Assembly (NCBI GenBank): GCA_001910725.1
Contig: MJGA01000017.1
Coordinates: forward strand, 310,001-374,000
Length of the DNA stretch: 64,000 nt
From: Phanerodontia chrysosporium
Lineage: Eukaryota; Basidiomycota; Agaricomycetes; Polyporales; Phanerochaetaceae
Direction of reading: 5' to 3'
The position numbers and the translations under genes were made by a program. Below the pieces are notes generated by a model that saw nothing but the letters and a program-made list of their open reading frames with translations, did not search any database and was not told the origin of the DNA. Shown in pieces: positions 43,748-56,426 of this stretch. Within the stretch, counting starts at the first letter, position 1; every line of letters starts with the position of its first letter.

Positions 43748-45802
43748 CTACTGCACGGAAGAGTTGCGCTTCCTGAACAAGACTCGTGCCTCCTGGTGCG
43801 GCCGAGTGCTCAGTGTGGTTGCGGCGTTCGGCGGACGCACGCCCTCCTGCGCGAACTTGACATCGTAGTTGAGGACGAGATATGCCATCATTGCCTTGAG
43901 CTCCGTGCCCGCGAAGAAACGTCCCGGGCTGCGAGCACGAACGTATGTCAGGAGACGTATACGTCAAGAAAAGCTACGCCAGAGACGCACCACGCGTACT
44001 TGCCGTGCCCGAACGGCACGTACTCCGCCGTCGTCGTGACGTACTGCTTCGGCGCGCCGCCCTGCTTCGCGTCCGCGACGGGGACGTACCGCGACGGGTC
44101 AAAAGAGGCCGCGTCGGCGTAGTGCTCGTCGTCGAAGTGCGTCGCGATGGCGGGCGTGACGAGGATTGTGCCTCGCGGGATGTGCGTCCCGTCCGAGAGT
44201 GTGAACGGCTGGAGCGCCTTGCGCATGCACGTCACTGTGCGGGCGCCCGCGTCAGTGGTATGTGTGAGTGGGGGAGGATGCGAGGGCGCGTACGGGGGAC
44301 GATGCTGTTGTAGCGCTGGCTCTCGCGCATGAAGCTGTCGATCTTGACGAGCTTGCCCATGGCGTTCTTCGTCCAGCCTTCGTTGCCGATGACGGCCTCG
44401 GCCTCTTCGCGCAGCGGAGCGATCCACTCGGGTCGCGCGGCAAGGTGGTAGAGTGCATGGGTGAAACTCTGGTGCGTGCCCAGATGTAAGTGGAATATTC
44501 TCGGCTCAAACAAAGTGGCATACGTTAGACGATGTGTTGATCGCGGCGATGTTGACGAACAGCGTGATGAGCACGACCTGCTCCATCGGCTCATTCCGCT
44601 CGACCAGGGCATCGATGATCCACTGAAGCATGTCGTCCTGTCTCACATCTTCAGCGGATATGGAACAAGCACATACAGACATGCACATACCGGCTTCTCA
44701 GGAGAGTCCTTCCCGAACTTCTCGATGATCTCCATGCGTTCCTGGATGATGGGCCGCAGCACCTGCATACCTTCTTCGATGCGAGAATCGAGTTTCACTA
44801 CCAACTTCGCTACGAAGGGCTTCAGAGCCGGAGGGAACAGAGCGAGCAAGTCTCGTGCCCTCGCAACATCGAGCGTGAAGTTGACCATGAGATCGAGGAA
44901 TGCTTTGTCTCTACCTATCATCCGTTCATCAATGCGCTGTGGACAAAGTTGTGCCCTTGCAAGACTTACAGACAGGAAGGCCGACGAAGATACGGTTGCT
45001 GGCACGAGCGACAACTTTCCTAGCAACCTCGATGGCGTGGACGGGTACCCATGCTTTTTAAGGGAGGCACAATTAGCGCAAATCGAACGGGGCGAGAGTC
45101 TGAGTACTCGCCCGTCTCGTTGTGGGGAAGGAGTTCCTTGAACGCCGTCTCGAATTCGTCGTGGAGGTCGTCGAACGCCACAGACATGTGCTTCGTAAGT
45201 TGACGCTGGATCATGTTGACGTGGAACGGATCTCTACTCAAGGCGCATTTCGTGAAGATGTACTTGAAGCCTGTGACCTGTAGTCTCGTTAGACATTGCG
45301 AGGCCAGACAAATGAGGATGAGCACACCTCGCCCGACGCGTCCGGGAAGCTGATTACGTCATCTGAGAGCCTTTGCACCTCTTCAACCAGTTTCCTGCCT
45401 GTCACTACGGCCAGCCAGCGATCCGTAAAGGCGACCTTGAACACCTTGCCCTTGTACTAGCAGGTGATTCCTTCGTCAGATTGCACAAGCGTCTTGCTTA
45501 GTCGATACTTACCTGGTTATAACCACGCTGTAGAAGACTCCTCCCGTCACGCAAAAAGTCGTACGCTCCTTTGTACGAGAGCAACGGCAGAGAAGAGCTA
45601 CCTACTGTCGGTATGTGGCGGAGCTATCGAGGTAGAAAACCTATCAGCGCCCACACGGCGGGGAAGACCAGAATAGACTCACGCTTGCGGGGCTAAACAG
45701 GCTGTAGAGAAAGAGAGCTAGGAACAAGCCAAAGACTAGGTACGTCGTTGACAATTCGGTTCTACCCAGGGAGAGGGCATCGAGTATATCGCTCCGTGCC
45801 AT
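43748..45802 (-). CDS. Cytochrome P450 monooxygenase 1
   Basis: Haem-thiolate monooxygenase anchored in the ER. ATG 45802 opens MARSDILDALSLGRTELS, then one hydrophobic anchor (TYLVFGLFLALFLYSLF). Many short exons. Recognisable parts include ARASNR-like helix C/D segments, the I-helix FVNIAAINTSSN (lacking the classical AGxDTT acid), MRESQR, a PERF-equivalent FDPSRYV, and the haem loop FGHGKYAC-PGRFF. The Cys codon is split by a phase-2 intron. The C-terminus ends LFRKRNSSVQ. It is closest to the two P450s at 56427-60949. The I-helix style resembles the CYP512 or ent-kaurene-oxidase-like fungal clades, but I cannot assign a CYP number. Substrate unknown. Confidence 0.85.
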
Positions 45803-47072
45803 CTTGTCGAATGTATCGACGGGAGGTGAGACGGTATTGCAAACAGTGTTGTGGAGGGCGTTATAGAGCTGGAACCACTGCCCCAATCGCTACAGCCTTG
45901 TCTTTATCTCCCCAAGGGCTTGAATCAGTACGTTGGGACGCGCTGAGCAGGGATAGGAGCGTGGCATCACAGAAGACTCGTTTCGACAAAGGTAGGTCTC
46001 ATGTCCACATACGGTTCCGGGGGAGAATAAGCGTGTGCAGTCACGCCGAGCGCTGAAAAGCTTGACGAAGCGAGCCGAGTCGAAAACCCCATAACTGTCC
46101 GCGGAACGCTGAGACTCGCTGAGCGCTGTAGGGGTTTACTTTCTGATCCCATGCAAAAGTCATTGAAGGCATGTCCTGGGGCACAGCCAGACTCGTGTGA
46201 TGTTGGAGCAACGTTATGCAGGCAGGCAGCAATCAGGAGCAAGGAGACTTGGTAAACGGTCAGCGAGATGTTCAAGCGACCAAACTGTAGCAGTGCCTAC
46301 CGAGTACCCCTCCCAACTATAAGTCTCCAGCAGGCATGTTCTTCAGGATGTGTTCAACGCGTCATCAATCTCCCTCTAGGCTTGTGGAGAAAGTATACCA
46401 CAATTCGAGCGCATGTTGCGGTCAGAAGCGAGTTCGGTGTCCGACAGCAAACGGCTTGAGCGGCTATCACCGCGCCACGATGTGCCCGGGTGCAATCGCC
46501 CCCCTCTCCGCTACCTCAACTAACTCAGCATCGACCATTACTTCCTCGAGGGCTAGAAGAGTTATATCTTCCGATTCAGAGCCATGTTAGCAGTTATGGC
46601 TATCTGTTCTGTATGCTGATAATCCAACTGATCTTCGAGGTCAGCGTAGCTAGGTTTACAGCTTGGTGCCCGTAAGTATAATCAAAGCTGTATGCAACGA
46701 ATCCGCGGTGATTTCCGCTGTACAGGTACCGTATGTCACGTACACGATCCTCATTGTTTGCTCACACACTGCTGCAGGATGAGCTGGCGCGACAGCGGCC
46801 AGAGCACGGGCCTAGGCGGTCGCCAGCTGAATCCTTCAACCGACCGCCCTTTCAGCACATACGTATCCTCTTTCGCAACATCTAGCCCCTAGCACGCTTT
46901 GTGTAAGTGATGCGAGTCCGGTGGCCTCGTGCTACGGGCGCTGCCGAAGTAATTGTGATGGGGGCCACGTTCTAGTTATAAAACGACCACAGATGCGACT
47001 CTCTCATCTCTGCGTATCACTATCTACCACGCAACATCAGAACTCTACTCCTCTCACAATCCTCTCACAAAC
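45803..47072. other. Intergenic region, P450 to F-box-like gene
   Basis: No supported gene. A TATAAAA box around 46977-46983, about 95 bp before the next ATG, belongs to the F-box-like gene. Confidence 0.5.
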
Positions 47073-48605
47073 ATGCCTGTTGTCACACGGACTATGAGAA
47101 AGACTTGCGAAGGCTCGCCTCCGGATGTCATGTCTTTGAAGGCGACCGCTCTTGTCGGCGAGACAAAGGAAACAGTTCTCAAGATTCAGGACAGCAACAT
47201 CCCCTTGATGATCCCTCGCAGAAGCTACTCGCCAAGGCTAACGCGGACATTGGCAAGATTCTCTCGTCGCCGACTAAGTCCCCCAGCCGCCTGCCTGTGG
47301 CCGTCCTGCGCGACCGTGCAACGGCCAGCCCCGGAAGCCCCTCACTGGCAAGGCCACTAAGCTTCCCGTGGGCAAGAGCAAGAAGGGCCTGCGCGGGCCA
47401 CTTCGTAAGGTCCCCGAAACGGTCTGGATACAGGTCATGGAGCACCTGCTCGACGACCAGGAAACCCTGCAGGCCTGCACCCTCGTACACTCGTCCTGGA
47501 CGAGCCCGGCGCGGTACCACCTCTTCGGGAGCCTGCAGTTCGGCTTCCAGCACGACTCGATCGACGACCTCCTCGGGGCACTTACGACCTTTGCGCCGTC
47601 CGCGACGCACAACATCCGCGCGCTCGTGCTCAACTTCTGCGAGGCGACGCGCGCGCCGCTGCTCGGCATCACGGACCTCGGGCGCGCGGCGGCGCACCTG
47701 CCGCAGCTCGACGACCTCGTCATCGCGGGGGTCACGCTCTGCGCGGGGCGCGCGCCCGCCCCGGCGGCGCCGCACCGCGTCTCGCGGCTCGTGCTCGATG
47801 CGCTCACGGTCGACCCGCGCGAGCTGCAGGCGCTGCTCGCCGCGGTCGCGCCGCGCGTCGGGCTCTGTCTCGGGCGCAATGTGCGTGTGCGCGCCAAGTT
47901 CTGGGTCCCCGACGCGAATGCGGGCACGCGCCGGGCGCTCGCGCGCGTCGCGTTTGGGCACCTCCAGCTCGGCCTCCACGAGGGCAACCGCTATGGCCAG
48001 GTCCTCGCGGCCCTCCGCACGACGGGCATGCCGCGCAGCCTCTCGCGCCTCGATGTCGATGCGCTCTGGGCGCCGGACGTCCCTGATGTGCAGCAGGTCC
48101 TCGCGGACGTGTCCACGACGCTGAAGGAGCTGTCGTTAAACCTGCGAGAATGCTCGTCCACGCCTGGTACGTCTTTCCTAGCTGCGATGAGGAACGATAT
48201 TGACGTATGTTCTGGCCAGAATCTCGTCTTGGCCTCAGCTCTGGCTTTGAGCTCGGTGTGCTGCCAAAGCTCAAGCAAGTGAGACTGCACTTCAGCAACC
48301 CGCACATGTCGCAGGACCTGCTGGGCCACATGGTGCAGGAGCTGCAATGTTCCGCCAAGAAGCGCGGGCGGAAGCTCGCGGTCGTGCTTCACTTTGACGA
48401 GAAGTTCATCGACCAGATTGGCTCCTGGGAAGCACACTTCCACAAGCTCGACGAATTTGCGACTTTGTCGCTGAAGATCAATGATGACGAGAGCCTGGAC
48501 GACGAGACCCTGGCAGGGAGCTCACGAGAGCAGAGTGGAAAACTGTGCGCGAGAAGATCAAGTCCGCCCGCATGCCGCAGGCCTAGTAATTTTTGTATCC
48601 TGTAA
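47073..48605 (+). CDS. F-box-like leucine-rich protein
   Basis: ATG 47073 with a TATAAAA box 90 bp upstream. The opening MPVVTRTMRKTCEGS frame changes near 47213 and near 47333, each at a run of four C; one more C at each gives a continuous reading into GKATKLPVGKSKKG. An F-box-like segment follows: VPETVWIQVMEHL, then TLQACTLVHSSWTSPARYHLF. A 58-nt intron (GTACGT at about 48166 to GGCCAG at 48223) joins SSTP to SRLGLSSGF. The long middle exon is extremely GC-rich and leucine-rich. It encodes about 490 residues and is probably a substrate adaptor of an SCF ligase. Its long antisense open frames are shadows of codon bias. Confidence 0.7.
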
Positions 48606-49189
48606 CATATAATCAATCCTGTCTACTACTGGTCCGTGATTCTTCCTTCGTGCTCGGTATCTTCATAGACCCCGCGAGTGGTTCAGGCTCATCATGCAGT
48701 GTCATACGCTTCTCAACGTGATGTACGCCGTCGTGGAGAGCCTGGGTGTGCGCTCTGTGCGCTGCGCCATCGCCAGAATTCAGATGGCTAAAAGGACGCA
48801 TCTCCGACTCAGTATACATGGGACTTAAAAGTAGGTTTTCAATACTTATCGACAATACATCACGTCTTCAGCCTCAAGGCACGTCTTAATGATATTGCAT
48901 TGGGCGTATTTATCGAGTCTTACCGTAGTTACTTTTGAAGCTGATACTCCGAGTGTTCGGCAGTACAAGCTCGCTGGACGTCAACTTCTCCAATGGGAGG
49001 CATGGACCATTCCATTTCTGGTCGCCGACGTCGTCGGTTGACAGGTGTCCGATCCCGCTTTCAGAGGCGTCGGGGCTATATAAAGAGGGCGCTGCCTTTG
49101 CTCCAGTCCGCCGGTGTTTTCCTGTACCCCTCCATCTCCCTCGTCGCTCCGTCGTCGTTGAGTCCATCGGCAATCCGTTCTCTGCAGCC
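48606..49189. other. Intergenic region with RhoGEF promoter
   Basis: TATATAAAG at 49077-49085 lies about 110 bp before the ATG at 49190. No other feature seen. Confidence 0.5.
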
Positions 49190-52100
49190 ATGTCCAGTCG
49201 CTCCGAGCGCTCCTGTCACGGCCAGATATGCCATCCCGGTGTAATCTTCACGGCACAACAACAAAAGCTGAAGCTACAGCATCCTCATGTCACCTCAGTT
49301 TCGACGTTCTGTACGCGCGCAAGAACGGCCTGCTCTCGCGATCGGTCGCGTTTCGGCGTTGTCCGTCATCAACCCCACTGCCATCAAACGCGCCGCGCGC
49401 GACCGCGGCAACGCTTCCCACTCCACAGACCACCACCTCTCTGTCGCTGAGGTCTCGATGGTCCGTGACGTCAAAGCGATTCTATGCTCTAGGAAGTGCC
49501 GTACCTCATGGCTGGCGTCATTTCTCGCCCCCAAGACGCCAACGTCCGTTGGACAGACGGCCGCTGCCACGACCCTGAGTTTCTTTTGCCTTTTGACAGG
49601 ACAGCTCGCACCGCTGCTTTTGCTTGGGCCTGTGCTTGCCCGCTTATATGCGACACGCTACGCGTACGCGCGCCATCTAGGAGGCCTCCTATACCCCTTG
49701 CATCCGACTGGTCTTCATTTTCGACGATCGCTGCCGTCTCACAGCGCCCGTGAAGGTTAGGAGGCGTTATCGTCACGAGAAGGCGGCCATGCCAGCTACA
49801 CCTGCGCCTGTGCAAGGTGTGTTCGACCTGGATTTGCACATGCAGGGTGTTGACCTGTGGATGGACCACGTCAACATAGCTGACCATGCGCCACTGCTTC
49901 GCACAAATACCCACAACGAAGTCGAACATACCCCGCATTCATCGCCGCTGCGCTTGAACTCAAAGCTTGATTTGTGTATCGAGGAAGGGAAGCAGGGATG
50001 TGGGCGTGATAGGAGCGTAGCGGAGACGGAGACCGTGATCGCCTGGTCCCATCTAGGTGCGTCCCCTCTCTTGGAGCTGCGACATGACGACTCATTCCCT
50101 CGGCAGACGGAAGCTCTTTACAGGAACATGCATATGCTACCGAATCCGAGAGCGCCTACACCGACAGCTCCTCTGAGTGTGAGGACGACGACGTAGGAGA
50201 ACTCCTGACGACGCTCTCCGACCCAGGACACTACTCGTATCCCCCGTCTGTGCTTGCCCTGCCATCCCAACAACGCCCGCTTCCACATCTTGGAAGCTCA
50301 GCACGTGTCCGCGCTTCACTCGCTGATAGGGTTCCGGAGCAACGACCGAGCGCACCGAGTCCGCTGTCTGCCCGTGAGTATCTCCGCCTCCTCTTATATC
50401 CCATCTCCTTCTGCCGGCCGCTCTCGTTCCACGGCACGCCAGGGCGGGGCGCATCGTGTCGGGCCACGCTCTTCTTTCTATGGCGTTCGGTTTGTTCCTA
50501 GGTTTCTCCTGATAGCTCCTTCCCGCCTTCGCGCCATGCTTGCTGGCCAGCACATATGGCATCGGCGGCTTCGATCCCACCATTCTTCACACATGCGCCT
50601 GATCCTTACGACTGTTGCACTCGTCCCATGTTGCGGACGACACTGACCACCTCCTGCTCCAGGGATCGGAAGGCCATCGCACAGTGCGCTGGGCGTACAG
50701 AGGGAGCCAAGCGTCAAGAAGCAGGTGCAGTTCGTTGATCTTGCTAGGGGCAGCGCAGTGCCACGAATGAGCTGTCGCTGACGACCACAACGACGCCAAC
50801 AACCACAACGGCCTACATTTCATCTTCTGGTTCACCACCGACACCACCACCAAAATCACCCCTAAGAACCGGCAGCGTTCCCAACTCCACACGCACTCTT
50901 GCGCAGGACCGTGCATCACGGGCTTTCACTCAACCGTCACGGCCGTCAAGGCAGCGCACATTGACGCATCGCTACGCAGCTTCCGACCCTGGTCACTCGT
51001 CGGGGTCGTCTAGTATGTCTAACGTCGACTTCCCCAGCCAGTCGACGTCTCGTACGCATTCGCCGTCGCGGATGCGTACCATGCCGGGGTATCGCACCGC
51101 GCACGCAACACATGTCCGCAGCTTCCTCGAGCGGCCCACGAGTTTGGATGCTATTCTGGAGAGCGTCGCTGCGCCTCATGGTGATGTGTCGGCGGGTCTG
51201 TCCAAGGCCCAATACGACTATATCTACACGGGCATTCGTACAGATGATGACACCCTTCCGTTTCCAAGGCGAACATGGGCTGGCGAGAGCCTGAACTCTA
51301 CGAGAAGCTCGTTCGGACAGACGTCTTCGAACACCGGCGTTGGAAGTTCGACCACGATGGCTGCTAGTGAGCACACGAGGATGCACCGGGCGAACAAGCT
51401 CAAGAAAGCGCCGCCTAGAGCGAGGAAGGTGTCGGACAGAACATTCAGAACTTCTCCAGTGAGACGGTCCTCGAGCAGGAGGTCGCCCAACAGGAGGGTG
51501 TTGCCCGCCAGAAAGTCTCCTGCCAGACGGTCGCCGTCACCCCCGAAGAAGAAATTCCGAGCTTTGTCTTTCTCATGGCGACGGTCTACTACGCAGAAGA
51601 CCGAAAAAGAGTTGAGCAGAACAAGGATTCACGACTTGCAGAGAATTACGTCGTCGAGCCGTTTGTGGCTGATCCAGAAGCCCGTGGGAGAAGGCCGCTG
51701 AGTTACACGTCGTCGACGAGCGTCGGTGCAGAGAGTTTCTACACTGCGCGGGCCTCGGTGGCTTCTCCGGCCAGTGAGTCGCGCCCTACGTCGATGGCAA
51801 GCTGGGACTCGGGTTGGGAAGGTGCCAAGACCGGCGACAGCGACGGCGTCGGAGGTGCGTCCTCTATTTCCTTCAGCTGCGTGCCTGGGCTCACGGTCTC
51901 ACGTTCGCGTTTATCGCCTCGTTTCCTTGCTTTGCCGACGCGCCGTCCACGCCTGTCGAATGCCCCGTTGCCCTTTATTCGCCCCCGTACATGATTGCTG
52001 TCGCGCAACATTCCATCAATCCTTCGCCGCTCTCTCGCCCTGCCCATGCGAACTGGTGGTTATTATACGGCAGGGTTGCCAGGATCGTCGCGCCCTGCTG

Positions 52101-55100
52101 CCCCCATGTCCTCCTTCGCCGCCAGCCCGCCGTCCAGTTTTTCTCGCTACAGCGAAGTCGAGGCTGGTTCTCGACTGGCGCAGTCGGCAAGAGGCGGTGC
52201 TTCGCTCGATCGTTCGGTGGACTTCTCGCTCGCGGACCGAGCCTTTCTCCCCCGAGCTTCGCCTCGACGACTGTGCCGCGGCCAGCGTCGAGAGCCTCCT
52301 CCACCGCATCTCGGTACCCGATGAGATCTGCTCCCGTTGGGCCCTCGAGGCGGATTTGTGGCACCACGACGAGCGAGTCCCCCGCGCGTCACGGCGCGTC
52401 ACGGCCTGCTGCCGGCGCTAGTTCGGCGCGCGTCGTGCTAAATGCGGGCGCTTGCCGCCAGAACGGATGGAACGGCGAGGAGGTGACGTCAGGAATGCCA
52501 GGCACGGTGGTGATGCCATTGCTAGGTGTTTCCCGGGGCATCATGGAGACTCCGACGCCGGCCTGCGACGCAAAACCAAAACCACAACACGAGCCAGAGT
52601 CGTTGTCTCCTGCACACACCATCAACTCGGCCAACACGGCCCCCACCACACCATCAGCGACGTCGCCGCGACGCCAGAGACTACACGGCGGACGAACACC
52701 TCGGAAGCGAGTGGAAGCAGAGAGAAAGGCGACCCCAAGATGCGGTCGAACACGATGACGAGCAACACATCAACAGCGACGAGCAGCAGCGCCGCGACCT
52801 CGGGCAGCTCCGCGAGCGCGAGCTCGAGCTCGAGCGCCATGGCAAGCACGGCAGCAAGTAGCACGAGCTGCACGAGTGGCAGTATGGGCTGGCGCAGCAG
52901 CGTCGGCTCGACACCCCCGACAAGCCCAGGGCTCAGCGACGCCTCGCACTTTAAGGGCTACTTCCATGGCGAGGGGTACCCAAATCAAGCCGAACGCGAC
53001 GATTCGAATGACATGCTGAGCGAAGAGACGGTCCTGAAAGCGCGAGTCTCGACGGGCACAGCGACGTGTCCGGAGGGCGTGGCACCGTGCGTCGCGCAAA
53101 GCTGTCAAAGCGCCGCCCGGTCTCGCTCGTCATCGACTCGAAGGAGAAGCATGCTGACGCACACACGCGGAGCGCAGACGGTGGTCGACGGAGCCTTGAC
53201 GCTGACGCAAGGCCGAGTCGTGCACGTAGCATTCTAGGCATTCGCCTCGGACACCTATCCCGCGCAAGATCGAAAAGCAAGGACGCGACGCCGCGCAGGT
53301 CGCGTGAGATGGAGCGCCTGGAGGAGGGGAAGGAGTTTTTGCCGCCGCTGAGAGCGCCATCGCCGCTTTGGAAGGGGTCGTCGGGCAAGGTGCGTGACCT
53401 GCTTGAATCCTCAGCTGCGGCCTCCCTAATAGTTTTCTGCGTGTTACAGATACCCAGTCCATATGCAAGGACATTTGCCGACGCCCCCGAACCAATATCA
53501 TGCTCGCTGCCATCGAATCTCGAAAATCCGACGGACGCACTCGCGTCGCTCGCCTTCACCGGCACAACATCTGCAATGTCGAGCTCCGCGCTCGCAGCCC
53601 TGACGAGTCGCCTCAGCCACCGCGTGTCTTCCGAGGCGCTGCGCTCCGCGTTCACCGCCCCGCCGCCGTCGCCGTCGTCGACAAAGAAACACAAGAAAGC
53701 ACGAAGCGAGCATGGTCATGGAGAGTCGAAGGAGAGGCCGGACCATACGCCCGAATGGAGCGCAGCATTCGCTGTTCTGCCGCTCGCGGTGAAGGAGAAG
53801 TCGCGCGATTCGTTCGACCCGTACGCTGAGACGCGCGCATCCGACGAGCCGGAGGCCCACGAGAAGAAGCCAGGGAAGGACGGGCTGAAGAAGCGGCCGT
53901 CGCTTTCATTCCTAAAGCTCGAGCACGCGAAGGAGAAGGAGCGGGAGAAGGGACGGCATAGGCATGACAAAGGGAAGGAGCGACTAGCACCTCAGCCGAG
54001 CGCGTCACGGGAAGACCACAAGACAACGCATCTTGCCGTCCCGGATAGGTCGAGCGACATCGACGAAGTCGGGAGTGCGGTGCTACGGCGCATTCAGAGT
54101 AGCCCCAATGCGATGAAGCGCTGGACAATCGCCATGGCGGACGTACCGGACGAGGTGCTGGTGCAAGAGCTCGAACGCTTACGCATGGAGAGCCGCCAGG
54201 ACTCGCAGCGTGGACGAAGGAGAGACTCGCAGGGGAATCAGAACGGGGATGTGTGGCGGATTGGAGAGGGAGATGAGAGTGAGAGCGGGGAGAGCGACGA
54301 CCACCACGAAGACGACGGCGCTTCGCATGTTTCACGTTCGCAGTCACACTCGAACTCACATTCGCATCCACACTCACATCGGACGTCGATACCCCCACAA
54401 CCTTCGGACGATGCGGAGTGGAAGATCGCGAGGCGCGCCCTGCTCAGCTGCCGCGAACTTGTGCGCACAGAACGCAACTACCAGGCGTCGCTCCGGCAGC
54501 TCCTCGCGGGGCAGACGCAGACTGCACCGCCACCTCTCGTCCTCTCCTACGTGCCTGCTCTCTTGCGAGCAAGCGAGGCTCTCTTGTCGCGCTTCGAAGA
54601 CGACCCGAGCACATGGGGTGTCAGCGCTGCGTTTGTTGCCGTCGAAGAGGAGGCAGAGGTGGCCTTTGTCAGCTGGGCGGGCGTCGTCGGCGAGGTTATA
54701 CTTGCGACGGAGCCACCAGTAGACGATCTCGAGCGCGAGAAGGAGAAGGAGACCAAGTTGACCCGGCGACTCACTCGTGCAAGTCGGAACAGCAGTCTCA
54801 GCAATGTCGGCGAGGCCCTCGGGATGAGCAAGAAGAGCAAGACCGTCGATGGCGCGTGCCGCCGCCGTGGCGTGTCGTTCTACGATCACCGCGAGGCACC
54901 CGAGTCGACCTCTGCATGTGCGTCGCCACGAGTCGCTCCCGCTGGTGTGGCTCGCTCTGCGCCGAATACGGTCAGCCAGCAGAACGACCAGGGCCTCGGG
55001 ATGTTCACTGCGGCTTGGGCACGGGTCTCGCGTACAGCATCTCGCCAGTACAGCCGCCTTCGCCGCACGAGGGCATCACGAAGAACCCGAACGGCAGCGG

Positions 55101-55563
55101 CACGCTAAGTCGGACGCTCGGCGCGTGGAAGACCAAGTTCAGGAGCAGCCCGAACATCGCAACACACGGTCCTGCACACTCGCACTACCACACGCACCAG
55201 GGCGCGTCGTACCAGAGCGTACCCGGCAGCCCGCGCTCGACGAGCTTCTATGGCGAGTCACGCGCGATCGAGAGCCGACGCGAGCTCAAGACGCGTGAGA
55301 AGTTGCCGAGCGTGCGCGAGCTCGCGGTCCTGCCTGTGCAGAGGGTCATGCGCTATGTCTTGCAATACCGAGGTACGTATTCACCCCTGGTTTGTCGAGA
55401 CCTGGGATGGACGCTGATGCGGGGTTTTCTTGAAGACTTGCTGCAGAGTACGCCGGTCGAAAGCCCGAGTCGCGGGCTCGTCGAGCGTGCGCTCGAGAGC
55501 GCGATGCGCATCGCGGAGAGATGCGATCGTGCGCAAGGCAATGCGGCGTTCCTACGTGGTTGA
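49190..55563 (+). CDS. Large RhoGEF (DH domain) protein, gene model fragmentary
   Basis: Exchanges GDP for GTP on Rho-type GTPases controlling hyphal polarity. The DH domain is clear at about 54415-55560: ARRALLSCRELVRTERNY (CR1), YVPALLRASEALLSRFED, then RELAVLPVQRVMRYVLQYR (CR3) joined through an intron (55372-55434) to DLLQSTPVESPSRGLVERAL. Upstream, low-complexity Ser/Pro/Arg-rich segments (SPVRRSSSRRSPNRR, GHLSRARSKSKD, KHKKARSEHGHG, an Asp/His/Ser run near 54290-54390) form a long disordered N-terminus. A TATA box and ATG at 49077/49190 suggest where it begins, but the pieces lie in several frames and the 49-52 kb part is uncertain. It stops soon after the DH domain, with no PH domain visible. 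One break near 55010 is cured by one base. Confidence 0.6.
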
Positions 55564-56426
55564 GGTGAGTGTCTTTGAGGTGAGTGTCATGAGCTACTGC
55601 TGACGATAACCTTTATAGAACGTCAGATCATCATATTAAGAGGCGGCCACGTATATCGGTCGTTTCTACCATCCATCTATTTATTACCCTCTCTACAATA
55701 TGCTCCTCACGCTCCTTATAACGTACATCCTCCCTCTCCCTCGCCATGCTCACTATCCCCTCCTTACTCTGTCCTATCACATTGCATGCCATCGCTCTGC
55801 TACGCTACCCCGCTCGTTATTCTCTCTGATATCCGCAATCCTCATCACGTCCTGCTACTCATCGCATTCCCATCATCAATTACCCCTTTGCATTTCCGAA
55901 CCCACTCATACAAGCGTTAATATTCTGTACTATGACCTGTCGACTCGCCCGCACCATGTTGTATATACCATCTGTACAATTTAGTTGTATCTGTCGCCAT
56001 GAGCTTCGTACGGTGGGATCTCCTCGCTTCCAGCGTGCGAACCGTTCCCGACTGGCTTTCAGGTACGAGCCTCCGATCTGCTTCGCGCTCCTGCAGCTGA
56101 CTAGAGAAAGTCCCACAGGTATCTTCTGCGTATCCTTTCGCGGTGATGGGACTCTCGCGCCCCAGCTTCTCGAAGCTAGGGGCCATCACCTTCAGACTAG
56201 GCTTCGATTCGCTCCCTTAATCCTGCCCTTTTCCGTGATAGCATACGTCTGACACCACTTAACCGCATGGGCAAGTATCAACACGAGCGAAGTTCTGCTT
56301 CCGCACTGTGCGCCGGTCGTGCTCTCAGCGTCTGGCTCTTCGCGGGTAGCCGAAGGCTGGCGACCTGAGGGTATATGATTCTGGTGGAAATGCAAGAAAG
56401 CGTCCCACGCCGTCCTGTCGAGCACC
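55564..56426. other. Intergenic region, RhoGEF to P450 2
   Basis: The RhoGEF stop at 55561-55563 is followed by GT-rich sequence that might hide a further intron and exon. Pyrimidine-rich DNA at 55660-55870 follows. No gene recognised. Confidence 0.5.

Noticed and set aside
47179..48358. Long antisense open frames opposite the 47-48 kb gene
   Set aside because: Very high GC3 leaves the opposite frames open. Composition is Arg/Ala/Gly-rich without domains, while the sense strand has an F-box and a spliced continuation.
53498..54398. Minus-strand open frames opposite the RhoGEF gene
   Set aside because: No domain, and the sense strand encodes low-complexity and DH sequence; they are codon-bias shadows.
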